A stretch of DNA of 64,000 nucleotides from Iris pallida (GCA_029216955.1 JANAVB010004149.1:1-64000); one strand, 5' to 3'; counted from the stretch's first letter, positions 10,384 through 22,560 are shown. The notes: generated by a model not told the origin, from the letters alone. Numbers and translations: made by a program.

Positions 10384-13300
10384 TGTAACTCCATTTTTTC
10401 TGAAATATGGTAGAATTTAAAATTTTATATTGAGTAATGATTTTTGGTATATTTTTATTATGTATTTAACATAGGTAAAGTTATATTCTCATTTAATTAT
10501 CATCTAGTTAATTCTTTTGGGCTAATCTCCTTAAACCTAAATTGATTGGGCCAGGCACTGCCAACCAAATTAATTTCATTTAAACCTACCTTAGTGTTGG
10601 GCTAGTTCAGGAAGCCCAATCTTATCAACTTAAATCCTGCCTACTGAAGAGTAGGTTTTCTTCCTTAGCTTTTAAGCCTGGGCCATTTTTCCCTGGACTC
10701 TGCTTCATGTGTTTTTTTCCTTCTTTGGAGGACCACTGTGAACCATACGTTCATTCTCGTTTCAATTGGAAATTCAAATTCCCTAAACGAGCCCTCCACT
10801 CCTTTTTCTCTTCACTCCTCTGCTGTTCTAACAACCTCTGACACAGAGCAAGGTGGCCACGATTTCTTCCATTTCCCTCCACTTCTCTCTTTAACCACCT
10901 ATATAACCACACAGAGCACCTCTCCTCTCTCTACCAATTTAATTCAGCTCTTTAATTTTCCTTCCTTCTTCCTCTCCTCTCAAGCTCGAACCAACAGGAG
11001 GAATGATGGTGATAGGGCTAGCAGAAAACCTCATCAATCCTTGAAACTAGGTAATGGTGATCTCCCTATGGTTCTTCACTGATCCTTTCTTGATTCAAAA
11101 CTCAATATACATTGGAAACTGAATGATTTGTTTTCATTTAGAACCATCTCTTCTTCATACTTGGATCGATTCGATCAACCATTTGAAGATCAGGATTAGA
11201 AGGCTAAATCCAGATCTATAGAAGTTGGAATAGGTTTGCATTTTCAATATATACATCTAAATCCTTTGATCGAGTGTGTGTTTCAATCTGTGTTTCTAGA
11301 CTCGATCAGAGGTTAATTTCAGTCCTACATTCTTGATTCGATCAGTTTTTGTTCGTTTGATCTATATTGAAATCAGTGGGTTTGTTTGATGGTTGACTCA
11401 GGAATCTAAATCCAGGAGAGTTGTGTCTTCATCACAGGACAGAACTTTCTTGTTTCGATCAGGTAAACCTCTGTCTCCTTCTCGTGATAGCTGCTTGATC
11501 ATTCGATCCTTATTATGCATAACCATAAGATTGGGAGGTTATATTATCATAAGTCAAGAGTGAAGTATCAATGCTTATGGCTTAGTGAGAGATGAGACCC
11601 CAGGTTGCTAGATGAACAAGAAGGACTGTACCAGTATCAATAAATAGAGTTTTTTTCCATTAAGATCATTGAATGATAACTATGCTAGATGCATCATAAT
11701 TAATTAGTGATATAAATTCATGGATAGCTAGAACATAATCCTGGGGGTTCATTCATTTGGATAACCCTGTGAAACTCTGTGATGAGTCACCTGGAACTAT
11801 TTTGTTTAGGACTGTAGTTGCAATGTTCTGATTCAGGTTGGTTAGAGCATTCTGGACTGAAGGTGTCAGTCTTAGGATTGAGATGGATATCAGTCCTAAC
11901 ATGACTGATTTGCTCACTGATTTCTGAGATTAATACCAGTCCTGTTAAGACTAATTCCTCTTAGTGACCTGAGATTGATAAGGTATCAAATCTATTGAGA
12001 ATTCAATTTGGAAGTTTGATTGATATTTTGTTCAACAATGGATTGCAGTCCATGAAGACCAACTAGCTGTGGGAATAATTTGCTCTAAAACACAAGATAC
12101 AGTTAGTACATTTATCAGAGATTGTAACAGTAGCAACAGGGATTAGCTATAAATGTTCTCAGTTTTAAATAATAAAATTAGGATGTTCAGATTGTGTTAA
12201 GATTGGATTTCATATTGGGCTGAATTTGAACTCATATTGAACAGGAATGAGGATGATAGTGTCCTGGTATCAGCTGTATTTTGAACTAGATATTGGACTG
12301 GTATTTGACATTAGGACTGACATTAGATTTGTGTATAAACTGATATTTCACTGGGATAGAAATGAACCTAGGACTGATGTTCAAAGTTCTACCAAAACTA
12401 AATTATCAACTATAATTTAAGTGGGTCTTTGAACATATTTTCTGAATACCTATAGGGCTGATCTGAATATATATTGGTACTGTCCCATGTTAGATTGATA
12501 CCAGGATGACATGGTGTCAGTTTTTTTTTTTACAAACTGAATTGCTATGGTATCATGTGGACTGAGACACAAAGACTGATGGCAAGAACAGGGCAGGTTA
12601 GACCTGAGTTTCCTGTATGTCCTACCTGGGCAGATTAGGAACCTAGGATTCATGAATATCGTATTCCCTGGCTCATAGAGAACCTGAGTAATGTCTCAGT
12701 TAAGTGAGGATTCTCCTCACTGTTCTGATTCCAGGATGAACCTGAGATGGAATATAGTAGAGTTTAGTTGGAGGATATCCTTAGTTTTATTGTTGGGGAC
12801 TGCAGGAATCAACCACACAGTTACTTAGGATCTGTACAGTTTGTGTGTACTTTCAGGATCAGTTATTAAGTAGCTGTTGTTTAAACCTTGAGTTCCTAAG
12901 TTAAACTGAAACCAAGAATGGTTATCAGTCCTGATGATCAGAACTGATTAAATGGTAGAGGACTGTCAACCTGATTTTTGTATGAGATGCATTATAGGAA
13001 CAGTCCCTTTACAAACCTGGGAAGTTTTGAGCTATGGTGAAAAGTGGAATATAGGATTAAGAACCATTGTAGACAGTCAACTCTTACTAGCTAGGTACTC
13101 AGTTCAGTACATATTTAATGTGTATCTAATCATGACCAATTTGTTACCTTGTCTATATAATATTCAGTTTACCCATAATGAGGGTATTACATATTAATGT
13201 TCTAGAATGGGCAGAGACTCTGAACTTGTAATCCGAACCAATTTGGTAGGGTTCAAGTTCACTATCTTGATGCATCTAAAATATTAATAAATACTACTAT

Positions 13301-14386
13301 TAGAGTGTAATAGATTACTTCATGACTAGGTCATGGTTGGGCTTTGTCCTAGTTTATAAGAATAGGTTGGAGTTGGCAAAATAAGACTAAGATTATGATT
13401 AGACTAGAACCTTACTCTTATTGTCAACTTATCAAATTTATAAATCATATAACAGGAGGATTTCCAGCTCCACTACACACCCTTAATCACCCGGAGACAG
13501 GCAAGTACACTCTACGGTTTTGTGCTTTTCATTATATATCCTGTGCATCCTTGATTGACACGATTGCAACACGTCATGTTCTTTCTGGTACTCTTGTTCT
13601 CTTGTGCTTATTACTTGTATCTGGGGAGGGGAAATATACTATCTATGTGACCAATCCCAAGTATCAACTCAGGTGTGTTTTAGCTTAGACCCCGCATCGT
13701 GCACGCGGGTCCTAAGTCACCATTCATGTGCTTTCAGGTGCTTTCAGGTTCTTACCCTAGCCGGTCACATATTTAGTTATATTTCAAATGCATTACACAT
13801 ATGTTCAGGAGATTACCTTGTACTTATTTCCTGTGATATCATGTTCTTTCAGGTACTTACATATCATGTTCTTTCATGTTCTTACATTCATGTTCTTTCA
13901 TGTACTTTACCCTGTTCTTCATGTACTTATTCACTTGTATTTTCCTGTACCTTCCATGTTCCCTTGTACTTCATTTCATGATGTCTTGTTCATTACCTAG
14001 AATTGTACTTGCTCCGCTCCTGACTGGATATGTTATGATAGGTGAGATGGAGGCTTTGTGTGACACATACTATGGACAGGATACTGCCTTCCCTACTGAG
14101 CCAGCTGGAGCTGCTTGTGACCTAGAGGCTGCAGAGGCCTAGTACTTCATTTAGTTTTCCATTTATCTTTCCATGTATTGAGACTAGCAGACTATTATAG
14201 TTGAATTGTAATAATTCAGATATTGTATCTCTTTTCTGGTTGGGACATTTATATAGATGCTGTGTTCTATACTTTCATGTTATCTGGTTAGTTTCCCTAG
14301 CTTGGTACAGCTTACTTCATTGTGTCTAACAATGAAGGCTGGGCGTGTCCGACTCGTATCCGATTATTCGGGAGCGGGTCGTGACA
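10384..14386 (+). repeat. 5' LTR of the nested element
   Basis: The LTR begins TGTAACTCC and ends GGTCGTGACA. A TATA box (CTATATAA) lies at about 10899-10906, followed by a pyrimidine-rich start region, so U3 is only about 0.5 kb and some 3.4 kb lies downstream as R-U5 leader. The leader contains a run of CATGTTCTTTCATGT-type repeats (13830-13990) and the conserved CTCCTGACTGGAT motif near 14014. Open stretches such as 10738-11082 and 13604-13981 are repeated in the 3' LTR only because the LTRs are copies, and they look non-coding. Confidence 0.95.
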
Positions 14387-14415
14387 TGTTTTTAGTGGTG
14401 GCCCATGCAGGTCTA
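14387..14415 (+). promoter_or_regulatory. Conserved motif after the LTR (candidate primer site)
   Basis: Ten bases after the LTR comes TGGTGGCCCATGCAGG. The same motif follows the 5' LTRs of the elements at 49537 (plus) and 39431 (minus). A primer site should start with TGG and pair with a tRNA 3' end, but I cannot match this to a tRNA, and it is not the TGGTATCAGAGC site usual in Tekay/Del elements. Confidence 0.5.
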
Positions 14416-14589
14416 TCCTAATGGTACCTAGGACTTAGTGTACTATTGGAGGACTTGATTACACTAGGGAAACTTGAACACAGCATAGGAAAAATCGGGA
14501 ATTAAGGGTATATCAGGTATATCAGGTATATTGATATTCTATAAACACTTGTTGTATTTAGGTCTAGGTTATTTTAATAGTTTTCTGTT

Positions 14590-15480
14590 TTTCAGATAGT
14601 TCAAAAGCACGCAACACCAGAACGGTTGATTCACCTATACTTGAGGTTTCGAGCTTCCATCCCGCAGGTCGTCCCTACTATCCCCATGGGTAGTACGTAG
14701 TTGACGGAAATATTTGAAAAGTTCCTTGACAACCAGAGAGAGAGCAAGCCATCATTTTCCAAGCCAGACTTGTGGATGCGCTTCTCGAGCCAGAAAAGAC
14801 TTCTGCTTTCCAGACTCCCAGACCATTGGACTTCTTCGACCCTGAGCACATATCTTGCATCAAGGAGCAGATCGAGAACCTGGAGTCGCAACTGAAGATC
14901 ATTCAAGTCCCTGAGAACCCGACTCCTCTGAAGATTGAAGTCACCAACCGGGAGAGATCCAGCTCGTAGCACATACAACAAGATGGGAAGCTAAAGCCCA
15001 GGAGCACCATGAAGACTTATGACGAAGACAACAACTATCCTGGACTCGCAAGGCGTCGTAACACTTAGCCTGCGCTTCTTCGGTCACACCACCAGTCGCA
15101 TCATCAGGAGCAGATCTCAACAGCCAGCACGCCTGCAGATGTATATTCCTATCAGATGCTCTGCATTTCAGTCCAGCGGGAGAACCAGGCTCAGATTCAG
15201 ATGACGACCACCTGTAATTTCTGTCGTCGCCAGGATATCACCATAAAGAGTGCCGCCAGAGACGAAGGCTACGCCTGCACTGCGGATCGCCTGCCCATCA
15301 AGTCAAGAATTACCCGGAGATCGTTGATCACACTGCCCAAGGACAAGCACGAGGAGCACCAGGACTACAGCAAGGGGACCCACCTCTTCGGATTCAGCAA
15401 TCACATAGAGCACTACCACAGGATCCAGTCTACGTCAGAACAATGAAGAAGATGGAAGTAATTCCAGTCCCGGAGGAATA
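14590..15480 (+). pseudogene. Gag remnant with broken double zinc knuckle
   Basis: Short open pieces (14701-14895, 14772-14969, 15156-15446 in different frames) form a degraded gag. The clearest sign is at 15200-15310. Allowing a one-base shift, a C-x2-C-x3-G-Y-x4-C knuckle is followed by an HCGSPAH-type second knuckle whose outer cysteines are replaced. An intact chromovirus gag would have Cys-Cys-His-Cys residues there. An upstream helical, Glu/Lys-rich stretch (14790-14970) could be a coiled-coil part of the capsid region. The defects are shared by an element that moved recently, so this gag is unlikely to be functional. Confidence 0.6.
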
Positions 15481-15539
15481 TTGAAGACAGATTGAAGGCA
15501 GAAGGCTTCTTTTGCATGGTTGGAGGAAACCATGTATTG

Positions 15540-17250
15540 TGATTCGTAACCCAGTCTTCCTTTAAATTCCTCTTAGCATCTAAACCATTTCTCGAAACTT
15601 CTTGTTTGAAATCCTGAGTGATATTCGAAACTTATTTCGAGATATTGTTTCCTACTCGGGTAAGCTTGTTTCAGATCCACAATTTGATAATTGTTTGAAA
15701 TTCACTATTTGATACCCTGTTTCATATTCATGGCTTTATTTTGCTTCTATTTGAAAAGTTTTCTATTTTGAACCATGTGCTAGTCGAGATTTTATTCCTA
15801 TCCGAAATTTCATTTTTGAAACTTGATCCCAATCAAAATATTGCTGAACCTTCACTCCTATTCAGTCTCTATTCGAGACTTCGTTTGAAGACTTTGGTTG
15901 CTATTTGAGAAATTGTTTCCTATTTGTTACTTGTTCCTGTTCAAGAATTTGTTTCTGTTCACGACCTTGTTTGATCTCGTTTCCTAATTTATATTTCGCT
16001 TGTTTCTATCCACGAATTCCATGTTTGTTTTCCACTCCCTAATTGATACACTGTTTTCTATTCATTATCTGTGGTCTTGTTTCTTGTTCAAGATCTTCTA
16101 TTCGAGAATTATTTTCCATCTGTGACTTTGTATTCTATTAAAAATTCCATTTTCCATTCGAACTCTGTTGAGATTTCTTTGTTATTTGAGATTTTGTTGA
16201 ACTCTGTTTCTGGTATGAGATAATGCTTCGAGATTTTGTTTCTATTCTATATTTTGCATTATGTTCATCCTCCGAGATTTTGTTATCTATTCGGGCATTT
16301 GATTCCTATATGACGTTGTTGGCCAATTGAGATTCTGGTTATTGTTCGAAACTTCGTTTCGTGTTCAAGGTCTATTTCAGGAAATCTCCTTGTTGTTTCT
16401 TAGTACCTAATAAACCCTTGAATTCTAATAGACAGAAATATTATTTTGTGACTTAGATTATGAGAACCCATTTTGAATTCCTTGAATTCTTTTTGAAATT
16501 CCTATGGATAACGTCGAGAGACTACTCAGTGACCTACTAGAGCGTGGCAGTTGCACACTGCAACCATTATCTGAATTATGGAGACTAAGGGTTCACTGCA
16601 GCCAGCAGTGCACTGGCGAGCCGGAAACTTTAAGTCAAAATAATTTCGGGTATTTGTTGGTTTTCGAGTATTATCGAGACTTTGTCAAAAAAAAAAAAAA
16701 AAAAACTTTCATATTTGACCTCTTGAGTTATTTCGTAACACTTGTTTGAATTGATAAAGTTAATAGAGTATTCGGTAACATATCGTTGTTTGAGTCATGG
16801 AACTGAATGTTGCTGCAGCCAGATGTACACTGGCAAGGCAGGATTCTAAATACTGTGATTTCAAATGGCTATATGTTTTCGGACACCCTGATGACTATAT
16901 TTCTTTCGTCTGATTGTTGATATTTCAAAAATCGCAAATCCTTGTACGTTTCCTTGATTTGATACTAATACCTCTCGGGTAGTTCTATCTGACTCCTCAA
17001 ATCGACCGTTGCAAATTCTTTTTTTGTATTTTATTGTTAGATCATTTGACTTCCTAGACTTGAATTCTATTCCATCAGATTTTATCATATCTATATTTTG
17101 ATCATGTTTTGTTTAAACTTCGATCTGATCATACCAACCTAACAGTGATTCTCCTATCATGCTAAAATTTCAATCATGCCCGGGAAATAGTGCCCTTACG
17201 ACTCATCCTCTAAATTGTAATTGAAATTCATTCCACTTCGTGACTGTTTG
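15540..17250 (+). other. Degenerate TTCGAGATTTTGTTTC-rich spacer
   Basis: This 1.7-kb stretch has no gene. It is made of loosely repeated phrases such as TATTCGAGATTTTGTT, GTTTCTATTCGAAACTT and TTGTTCAAGAATTTG at irregular spacing. It occupies the place where protease, RT, RNase H and integrase core should be. A poly-A run lies at about 16686-16704. Two copies of a GCAGCCAG...ACTGGC segment occur near 16600-16615 and 16815-16835. Confidence 0.75.
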
Positions 17251-17329
17251 ATCCTCGATCTTTGTCAAGCGTGATATCTCAAACTTCTTGTGTATACTTG
17301 GTCTCAAGGCTCAGGGCGTCATGGGATCG

Positions 17330-17795
17330 GCAGAATCAAGGGGCAGACAGCAGCAGACGGCCACTAGAGTTCACAGTTGGAGATAGAGTTTTCCTGAAGG
17401 TCTCACCGACTAGGGGCGTCATCAGATTCGGCAGAGGCGGGAAGCTTAGTCCGAGATTCATCGGACCTTTCGACATGACGGCGCGGATTGGCGAGGTGGC
17501 GTATAGACTAGCGCTTCCACCTAGCTTGGAGGGAGTTCACAGCGTCTTCCACGTATCTCAGCTTCGACGCTATATTCCAGACCCGAGCCACGTGGTGGAC
17601 CACTCAGAGCTGGAGGTGGGCCCGAGCTTGACCTGCGAGGAGCAGCCAGTAGAGATCCTGAACCGGAGGGAGAAGCGACTGCGGAACCAGACCATTTCTC
17701 TTGTCCGCGTCATGTGGAGACACCACTCTCCAGGAGAGTCCACATGGGAGCGTGAGGACGAGATGCGTGAGCGATATCCTAGTTTGTTCACTTGA
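17330..17795 (+). CDS. Integrase C-terminal tail with chromodomain
   Basis: The integrase tail and chromodomain direct insertion to chromatin with particular histone marks. The frame shows the GPY/F-type module (KLSPRFIGPF, about 17440-17470) and a VFHVSQLRRYIPDPSH segment. The chromodomain follows, with its aromatic and acidic positions in the ILNRREKRLRN...VMWRHH...STWEREDEMRERYP order, typical of Tekay/Del chromoviruses. It ends at TGA 17793. The catalytic core is missing upstream. Around 17370 the residues LEFTVGDRVFLKVSP are continuous, with no intron. It is uninterrupted although the rest of pol is gone, so it may be a late loss or retained for function. Confidence 0.85.
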
Positions 17796-17898
17796 GTGTT
17801 TTGTGTTTCATATATTTTGAATTCAATAAATCAACTAATTAGATTCACTATTCTTGATGTCTGTGTCTACATTCCAATTTCGAGGGCGAAATTTTTTC

Positions 17899-17910
17899 AA
17901 GGGGGAGAGA
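17899..17910 (+). promoter_or_regulatory. Polypurine tract of the nested element
   Basis: AAGGGGGAGAGA stands two bases before the 3' LTR and would prime plus-strand DNA synthesis. It is preceded by TTTCGAGGGCGAAATTTTTT, a phrase conserved before the 3' LTRs at 34275 (minus) and 51791 (plus). Confidence 0.9.
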
Positions 17911-17912
17911 TT

Positions 17913-20900
17913 TGTAACTCCATTTTTTCTGAAATATGGTAGAATTTAAAATTTTATATTGAGTAATGATTTTTGGTATATTTTTATTATGTATTTAACA
18001 TAGGTAAAGTTATATTCTCATTTAATTATCATCTAGTTAATTCTTTTGGGCTAATCTCCTTAAACCTAAATTGATTGGGCCAGGCACTGCCAACCAAATT
18101 AATTTCATTTAAACCTACCTTAGTGTTGGGCTAGTTCAGGAAGCCCAATCTTATCAACTTAAATCCTGCCTACTGAAGAGTAGGTTTTCTTCCTTAGCTT
18201 TTAAGCCTGGGCCATTTTTCCCTGGACTCTGCTTCATGTGTTTTTTTCCTTCTTTGGAGGACCACTGTGAACCATACGTTCATTCTCGTTTCAATTGGAA
18301 ATTCAAATTCCCTAAACGAGCCCTCCACTCCTTTTTCTCTTCACTCCTCTGCTGTTCTAACAACCTCTGACACAGAGCAAGGTGGCCACGATTTCTTCCA
18401 TTTCCCTCCACTTCTCTCTTTAACCACCTATATAACCACACAGAGCACCTCTCCTCTCTCTACCAATTTAATTCAGCTCTTTAATTTTCCTTCCTTCTTC
18501 CTCTCCTCTCAAGCTCGAACCAACAGGAGGAATGATGGTGATGGGGCTAGCAGAAAACCTCATCAATCCTTGAAACTAGGTAATGGTGATCTCCCTATGG
18601 TTCTTCACTGATCCTTTCTTGATTCAAAACTCAATTTACATTGGAAACTGAATGATTTGTTTTCATTTAGAACCATCTCTTCTTCATACTTGGATCGATT
18701 CGATCAACCATTTGAAGATCAGGATTAGAAGGCTAAATCCAGATCTATAGAAGTTGGAATAGGTTTGCATTTTCAATATATACATCTAAATCCTTTGATC
18801 GAGTGTGTGTTTCAATCTGTGTTTCTAGACTCGATCAGAGGTTAATTTCAGTCCTACATTCTTGATTCGATCAGTTTTTGTTCGTTTGATCTATATTGAA
18901 ATCAGTGGGTTTGTTTGATGGTTGACTCAGGAATCTAAATCCAGGAGAGTTGTGTCTTCATCACAGGACAGAACTTTCTTGTTTCGATCAGGTAAACCTC
19001 TGTCTCCTTCTCGTGATAGCTGCTTGATCATTCGATCCTTATTATGCATAACCATAAGATTGGGAGGTTATATTATCATAAGTCAAGAGTGAAGTATCAA
19101 TACTTATGGCTTAGTGAGAGATGAGACCCTAGGTTGCTAGATGAACAAGAAGGACTGTACCAGTATCAATAAATAGAGTTTTTTTCCATTAAGATCATTG
19201 AATGATAACTATGCTAGATGCATCATAATTAATTAGTGATATAAATTCATGGATAGCTAGAACATAATCCTGGGGGTTCATTCATTTGGATAACCCTGTG
19301 AAACTCTGTGATGAGTCACCTGGAACTATTTTGTTTAGGACTGTAGTTGCAATGTTCTGATTCAGGTTGGTTAGAGCATTCTGGACTGAAGGTGTCAGTC
19401 TTAGGATTGAGATGGATATCAGTCCTAACATGACTGATTTGCTCACTGATTTCTGAGATTAATACCAGTCCTGTTAAGACTAATTCCTCTTAGTGACCTG
19501 AGATTGATAAGGTATCAAATCTATTGAGAATTCAATTTGGAAGTTTGATTGATATTTTGTTCAACAATGGATTGCAGTCCATGAAGACCAACTAGCTGTG
19601 GGAATAATTTGCTCTAAAACATAAGATACAGTTAGTACATTTATCAGAGATTGTAACAGTAGCAACAGGGATTAGCTATAAATGTTCTCAGTTTTAAATA
19701 AGAAAATTAGGATGTTCAGATTGTGTTAAGATTGGATTTCATATTGGGCTGAATTTGAACTCATATTGAACAGGAATGAGGATGATAGTGTCCTGGTATC
19801 AGCTGTATTTTGAACTAGATATTGGACTGGTATTTGACATTAGGACTGACATTAGATTTGTGTATAAACTGATATTTCACTGGGATAGAAATGAACCTAG
19901 GACTGATGTTCAAAGTTCTACCAAAACTAAATTATCAACTGTAATTTAAGTGGGTCTTTGAACATATTTTCTGAATACCTATAGGGCTGATCTGAATATA
20001 TATTGGTACTGTCCCATGTTAGATTGATACCAGGATGACATGGTGTCAGTTTTTTTTTTTACAAACTGAATTGCTATGGTATCATGTGGACTGAGACACA
20101 AAGACTGATGGCAAGAACAGGGCAGGTTAGACCTGAGTTTCCTGTATGTCCTACCTGGGCAGATTAGGAACCTAGGATTCATGAATATCGTATTCCCTGG
20201 CTCATAGAGAACCTGAGTAATGTCTCAGTTAAGTGAGGATTCTCCTCACTGTTCTGATTCCAGGATGAACCTGAGATGGAATATAGTAGAGTTTAGTTGG
20301 AGGATATCCTTAGTTTTATTGTTGGGGACTGCAGGAATCAACCACACAGTTACTTAGGATCTGTACAGTTTGTGTGTACTTTCAGGATCAGTTATTAAGT
20401 AGCTGTTGTTTAAACCTTGAGTTCCTAAGTTAAACTGAAACCAAGAATGGTTATCAGTCCTGATGATCAGAACTGATTAAATGGTAGAGGACTGTCAACC
20501 TGATTTTTGTATGAGATGCATTATAGGAACAGTCCCTTTACAAACCTGGGAAGTTTTGAGCTATGGTGAAAAGTAGAATATAGGATTAAGAACCATTGTA
20601 GACAGTCAACTCTTACTAGCTAGGTACTCAGTTCAGTACATATTTAATGTGTATCTAATCATGACCAATTTGTTACCTTGTCTATATAATATTCAGTTTA
20701 CCCATAATGAGGGTATTACATATTAATGTTCTAGAATGGGCAGAGACTCTGAACTTGTAATCCGAACCAATTTGGTAGGGTTCAAGTTCACTATCTTGAT
20801 GCATCTAAAATATTAATAAATACTACTATTAGAGTGTAATAGATTACTTCATGACTAGGTCATGGTTGGGCTTTGTCCTAGTTTATAAGAATAGGTTGGA

Positions 20901-21915
20901 GTTGGCAAAATAAGACTAAGATTATGATTAGACTAGAACCTTACTCTTATTGTCAACTTATCAAATTTATAAATCATATAACAGGAGGATTTCCAGCTCC
21001 CCTACACACCCTTAATCACCCGGAGACAGGCAAGTACACTCTACGGTTTTGTGCTTTTCATTATATATCCTGTGCATCCTTGATTGACACGATTGCAACA
21101 CGTCATGTTCTTTCTGGTACTCTTGTTCTCTTGTGCTTATTACTTGTATCTGGGGAGGGGAAATATACTATCTATGTGACCAATCCCAAGTATCAACTCA
21201 GGTGTGTTTTAGCTTAGACCCCGCATCGTGCACGCGGGTCCTAAGTCACCATTCATGTGCTTTCAGGTGCTTTCAGGTTCTTACCCTAGCCGGTCACATA
21301 TTTAGTTATATTTCAAATGCATTACACATATGTTCAGGAGATTACCTTGTACTTATTTCCTGTGATATCATGTTCTTTCAGGTACTTACATATCATGTTC
21401 TTTCATGTTCTTACATTCATGTTCTTTCATGTACTTTACCCTGTTCTTCATGTACTTATTCACTTGTATTTTCCTGTACCTTCCATGTTCCCTTGTACTT
21501 CATTTCATGATGTCTTGTTCATTACCTAGAATTGTACTTGCTCTGCTCCTGACTGGATATGTTATGATAGGTGAGATGGAGGCTTTGTGTGACACATACT
21601 ATGGACAGGATACTGCCTTCCCTACTGAGCCAGCTGGAGCTGCTTGTGACCTAGAGGCTGCAGAGGCCTAGTACTTCATTTAGTTTTCCATTTATCTTTC
21701 CATGTATTGAGACTAGCAGACTATTATAGTTGAATTGTAATAATTCAGATATTGTATCTCTTTTCTGGTTGGGACATTTATATAGATGCTGTGTTCTATA
21801 CTTTCATGTTATCTGGTTAGTTTCCCTAGCTTGGTACAGCTTACTTCATTGTGTCTAACAATGAAGGCTGGGCGTGTCCGACTCGTATCCGATTATTCGA
21901 GAGCGGGTCGTGACA
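17913..21915 (+). repeat. 3' LTR of the nested element
   Basis: It is identical in length (4003 bp) to the 5' LTR and nearly identical in sequence. By-eye differences include G/A in the GATRGGG word (18541 region), C/T in CTCYGCTCC (21543) and G/A near the end (21900). It ends CGTGACA directly before the GCATT duplication. Confidence 0.95.
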
Positions 21916-22560
21916 GCATTCACATAGATCCCGACAAAACAAAAGCAATCTTGGAGATGAACCCACCAAAGAACCTCCGCGAACTCCGCGGCCTTCAGGG
22001 AAGACTAGCCTATATCAGGAGGTTTATATCTAACCTCTCGGGGCGATGCCAACCCTTCACTCAACTCATGAGGAAAGGTGTCTCTTTTGTATGGAACGAG
22101 GAATGTCAGTGTATCTTTGATGATATTAAGGAGTACCTGATGAATCTGCCAGTTCTGGTAGCCCCGGTCGTCGGGAAGCCCTTTCTGCTCTATGTACGGG
22201 CGATGGAACATTCCCTCGACGCTCTGCTAGCCCAGAATAATGACGCGGGACATGAACAAGCCATTTACTATCTTAGCCGGATGATGGTAGGACATGAACA
22301 TAGGTACACTGCCGTGGAGAAGGAGTACCTTGCCCTAGTGTTCGCCATTCAGAAAATATGACACTATGTGATTTCACGAGTCAATCCCCTCAGGGTTCTC
22401 ATGACCAAGCCTGGCGCACTCAGTTTTCATCTAGCCACCTGGAGGATACTACTATCCGCTTATGACATAGTTTTTGTTCCACAGAAAGCTATCAAGGGTC
22501 AAGCCCTGGCTGACTTCCTAGCAGCCCATCCATGCTCAGAAACAGCCAGAATTTATGAAA
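21916..22560 (+). pseudogene. pol: RT end and RNase H domain (Tat-like pol, resumed)
   Basis: After the duplicated GCATT the host frame continues with HIDPDKTKAILEM, the connection between RT and RNase H. The RNase H that degrades the RNA strand follows: a LLYVRAMEHSLDALLAQ segment near 22186 (the usual first Asp appears as Glu), a YYLSR block, and VEKEYLALVFAIQ near 22314. TGA at 22359-22361 interrupts the frame where an Arg is expected in QKIRHYV-type contexts, after which the frame continues from 22362. The inactivating changes are few, so the break at 10383 is by insertion. Confidence 0.88.

Larger units (their letters stand above)
10384..21915 (+). mobile_element. Nested non-autonomous chromovirus derivative with 4-kb LTRs
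   Basis: The element runs from TG at 10384 to CA at 21915. The 5-bp duplication GCATT is present at 10379-10383 and 21916-21920. Both LTRs are 4003 bp and I count only about 11 differences between them (roughly 0.3%). The 3.5-kb interior keeps a broken gag zinc-knuckle region and an integrase tail with chromodomain, but no protease, RT, RNase H or integrase core. The near-identical LTRs show a recent insertion, so the gutted interior must predate transposition. The enzymes were presumably supplied by an intact Tekay/Del-type relative. Confidence 0.93.

Noticed and set aside
10738..11082. 114-codon frame repeated at 18267-18611
   Set aside because: Its conservation is only that of two nearly identical LTRs. 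It lies across the TATA box and start region.
13604..13981. 125-codon hydrophobic frame, repeated at 21133-21510
   Set aside because: The apparent membrane segments come from T-rich CATGTTCTT repeats in the LTR.
16686..16704. Poly-A run considered as a retroposon tail
   Set aside because: There is no poly(A) signal before it, no duplication around it, and the same spacer theme continues on both sides.
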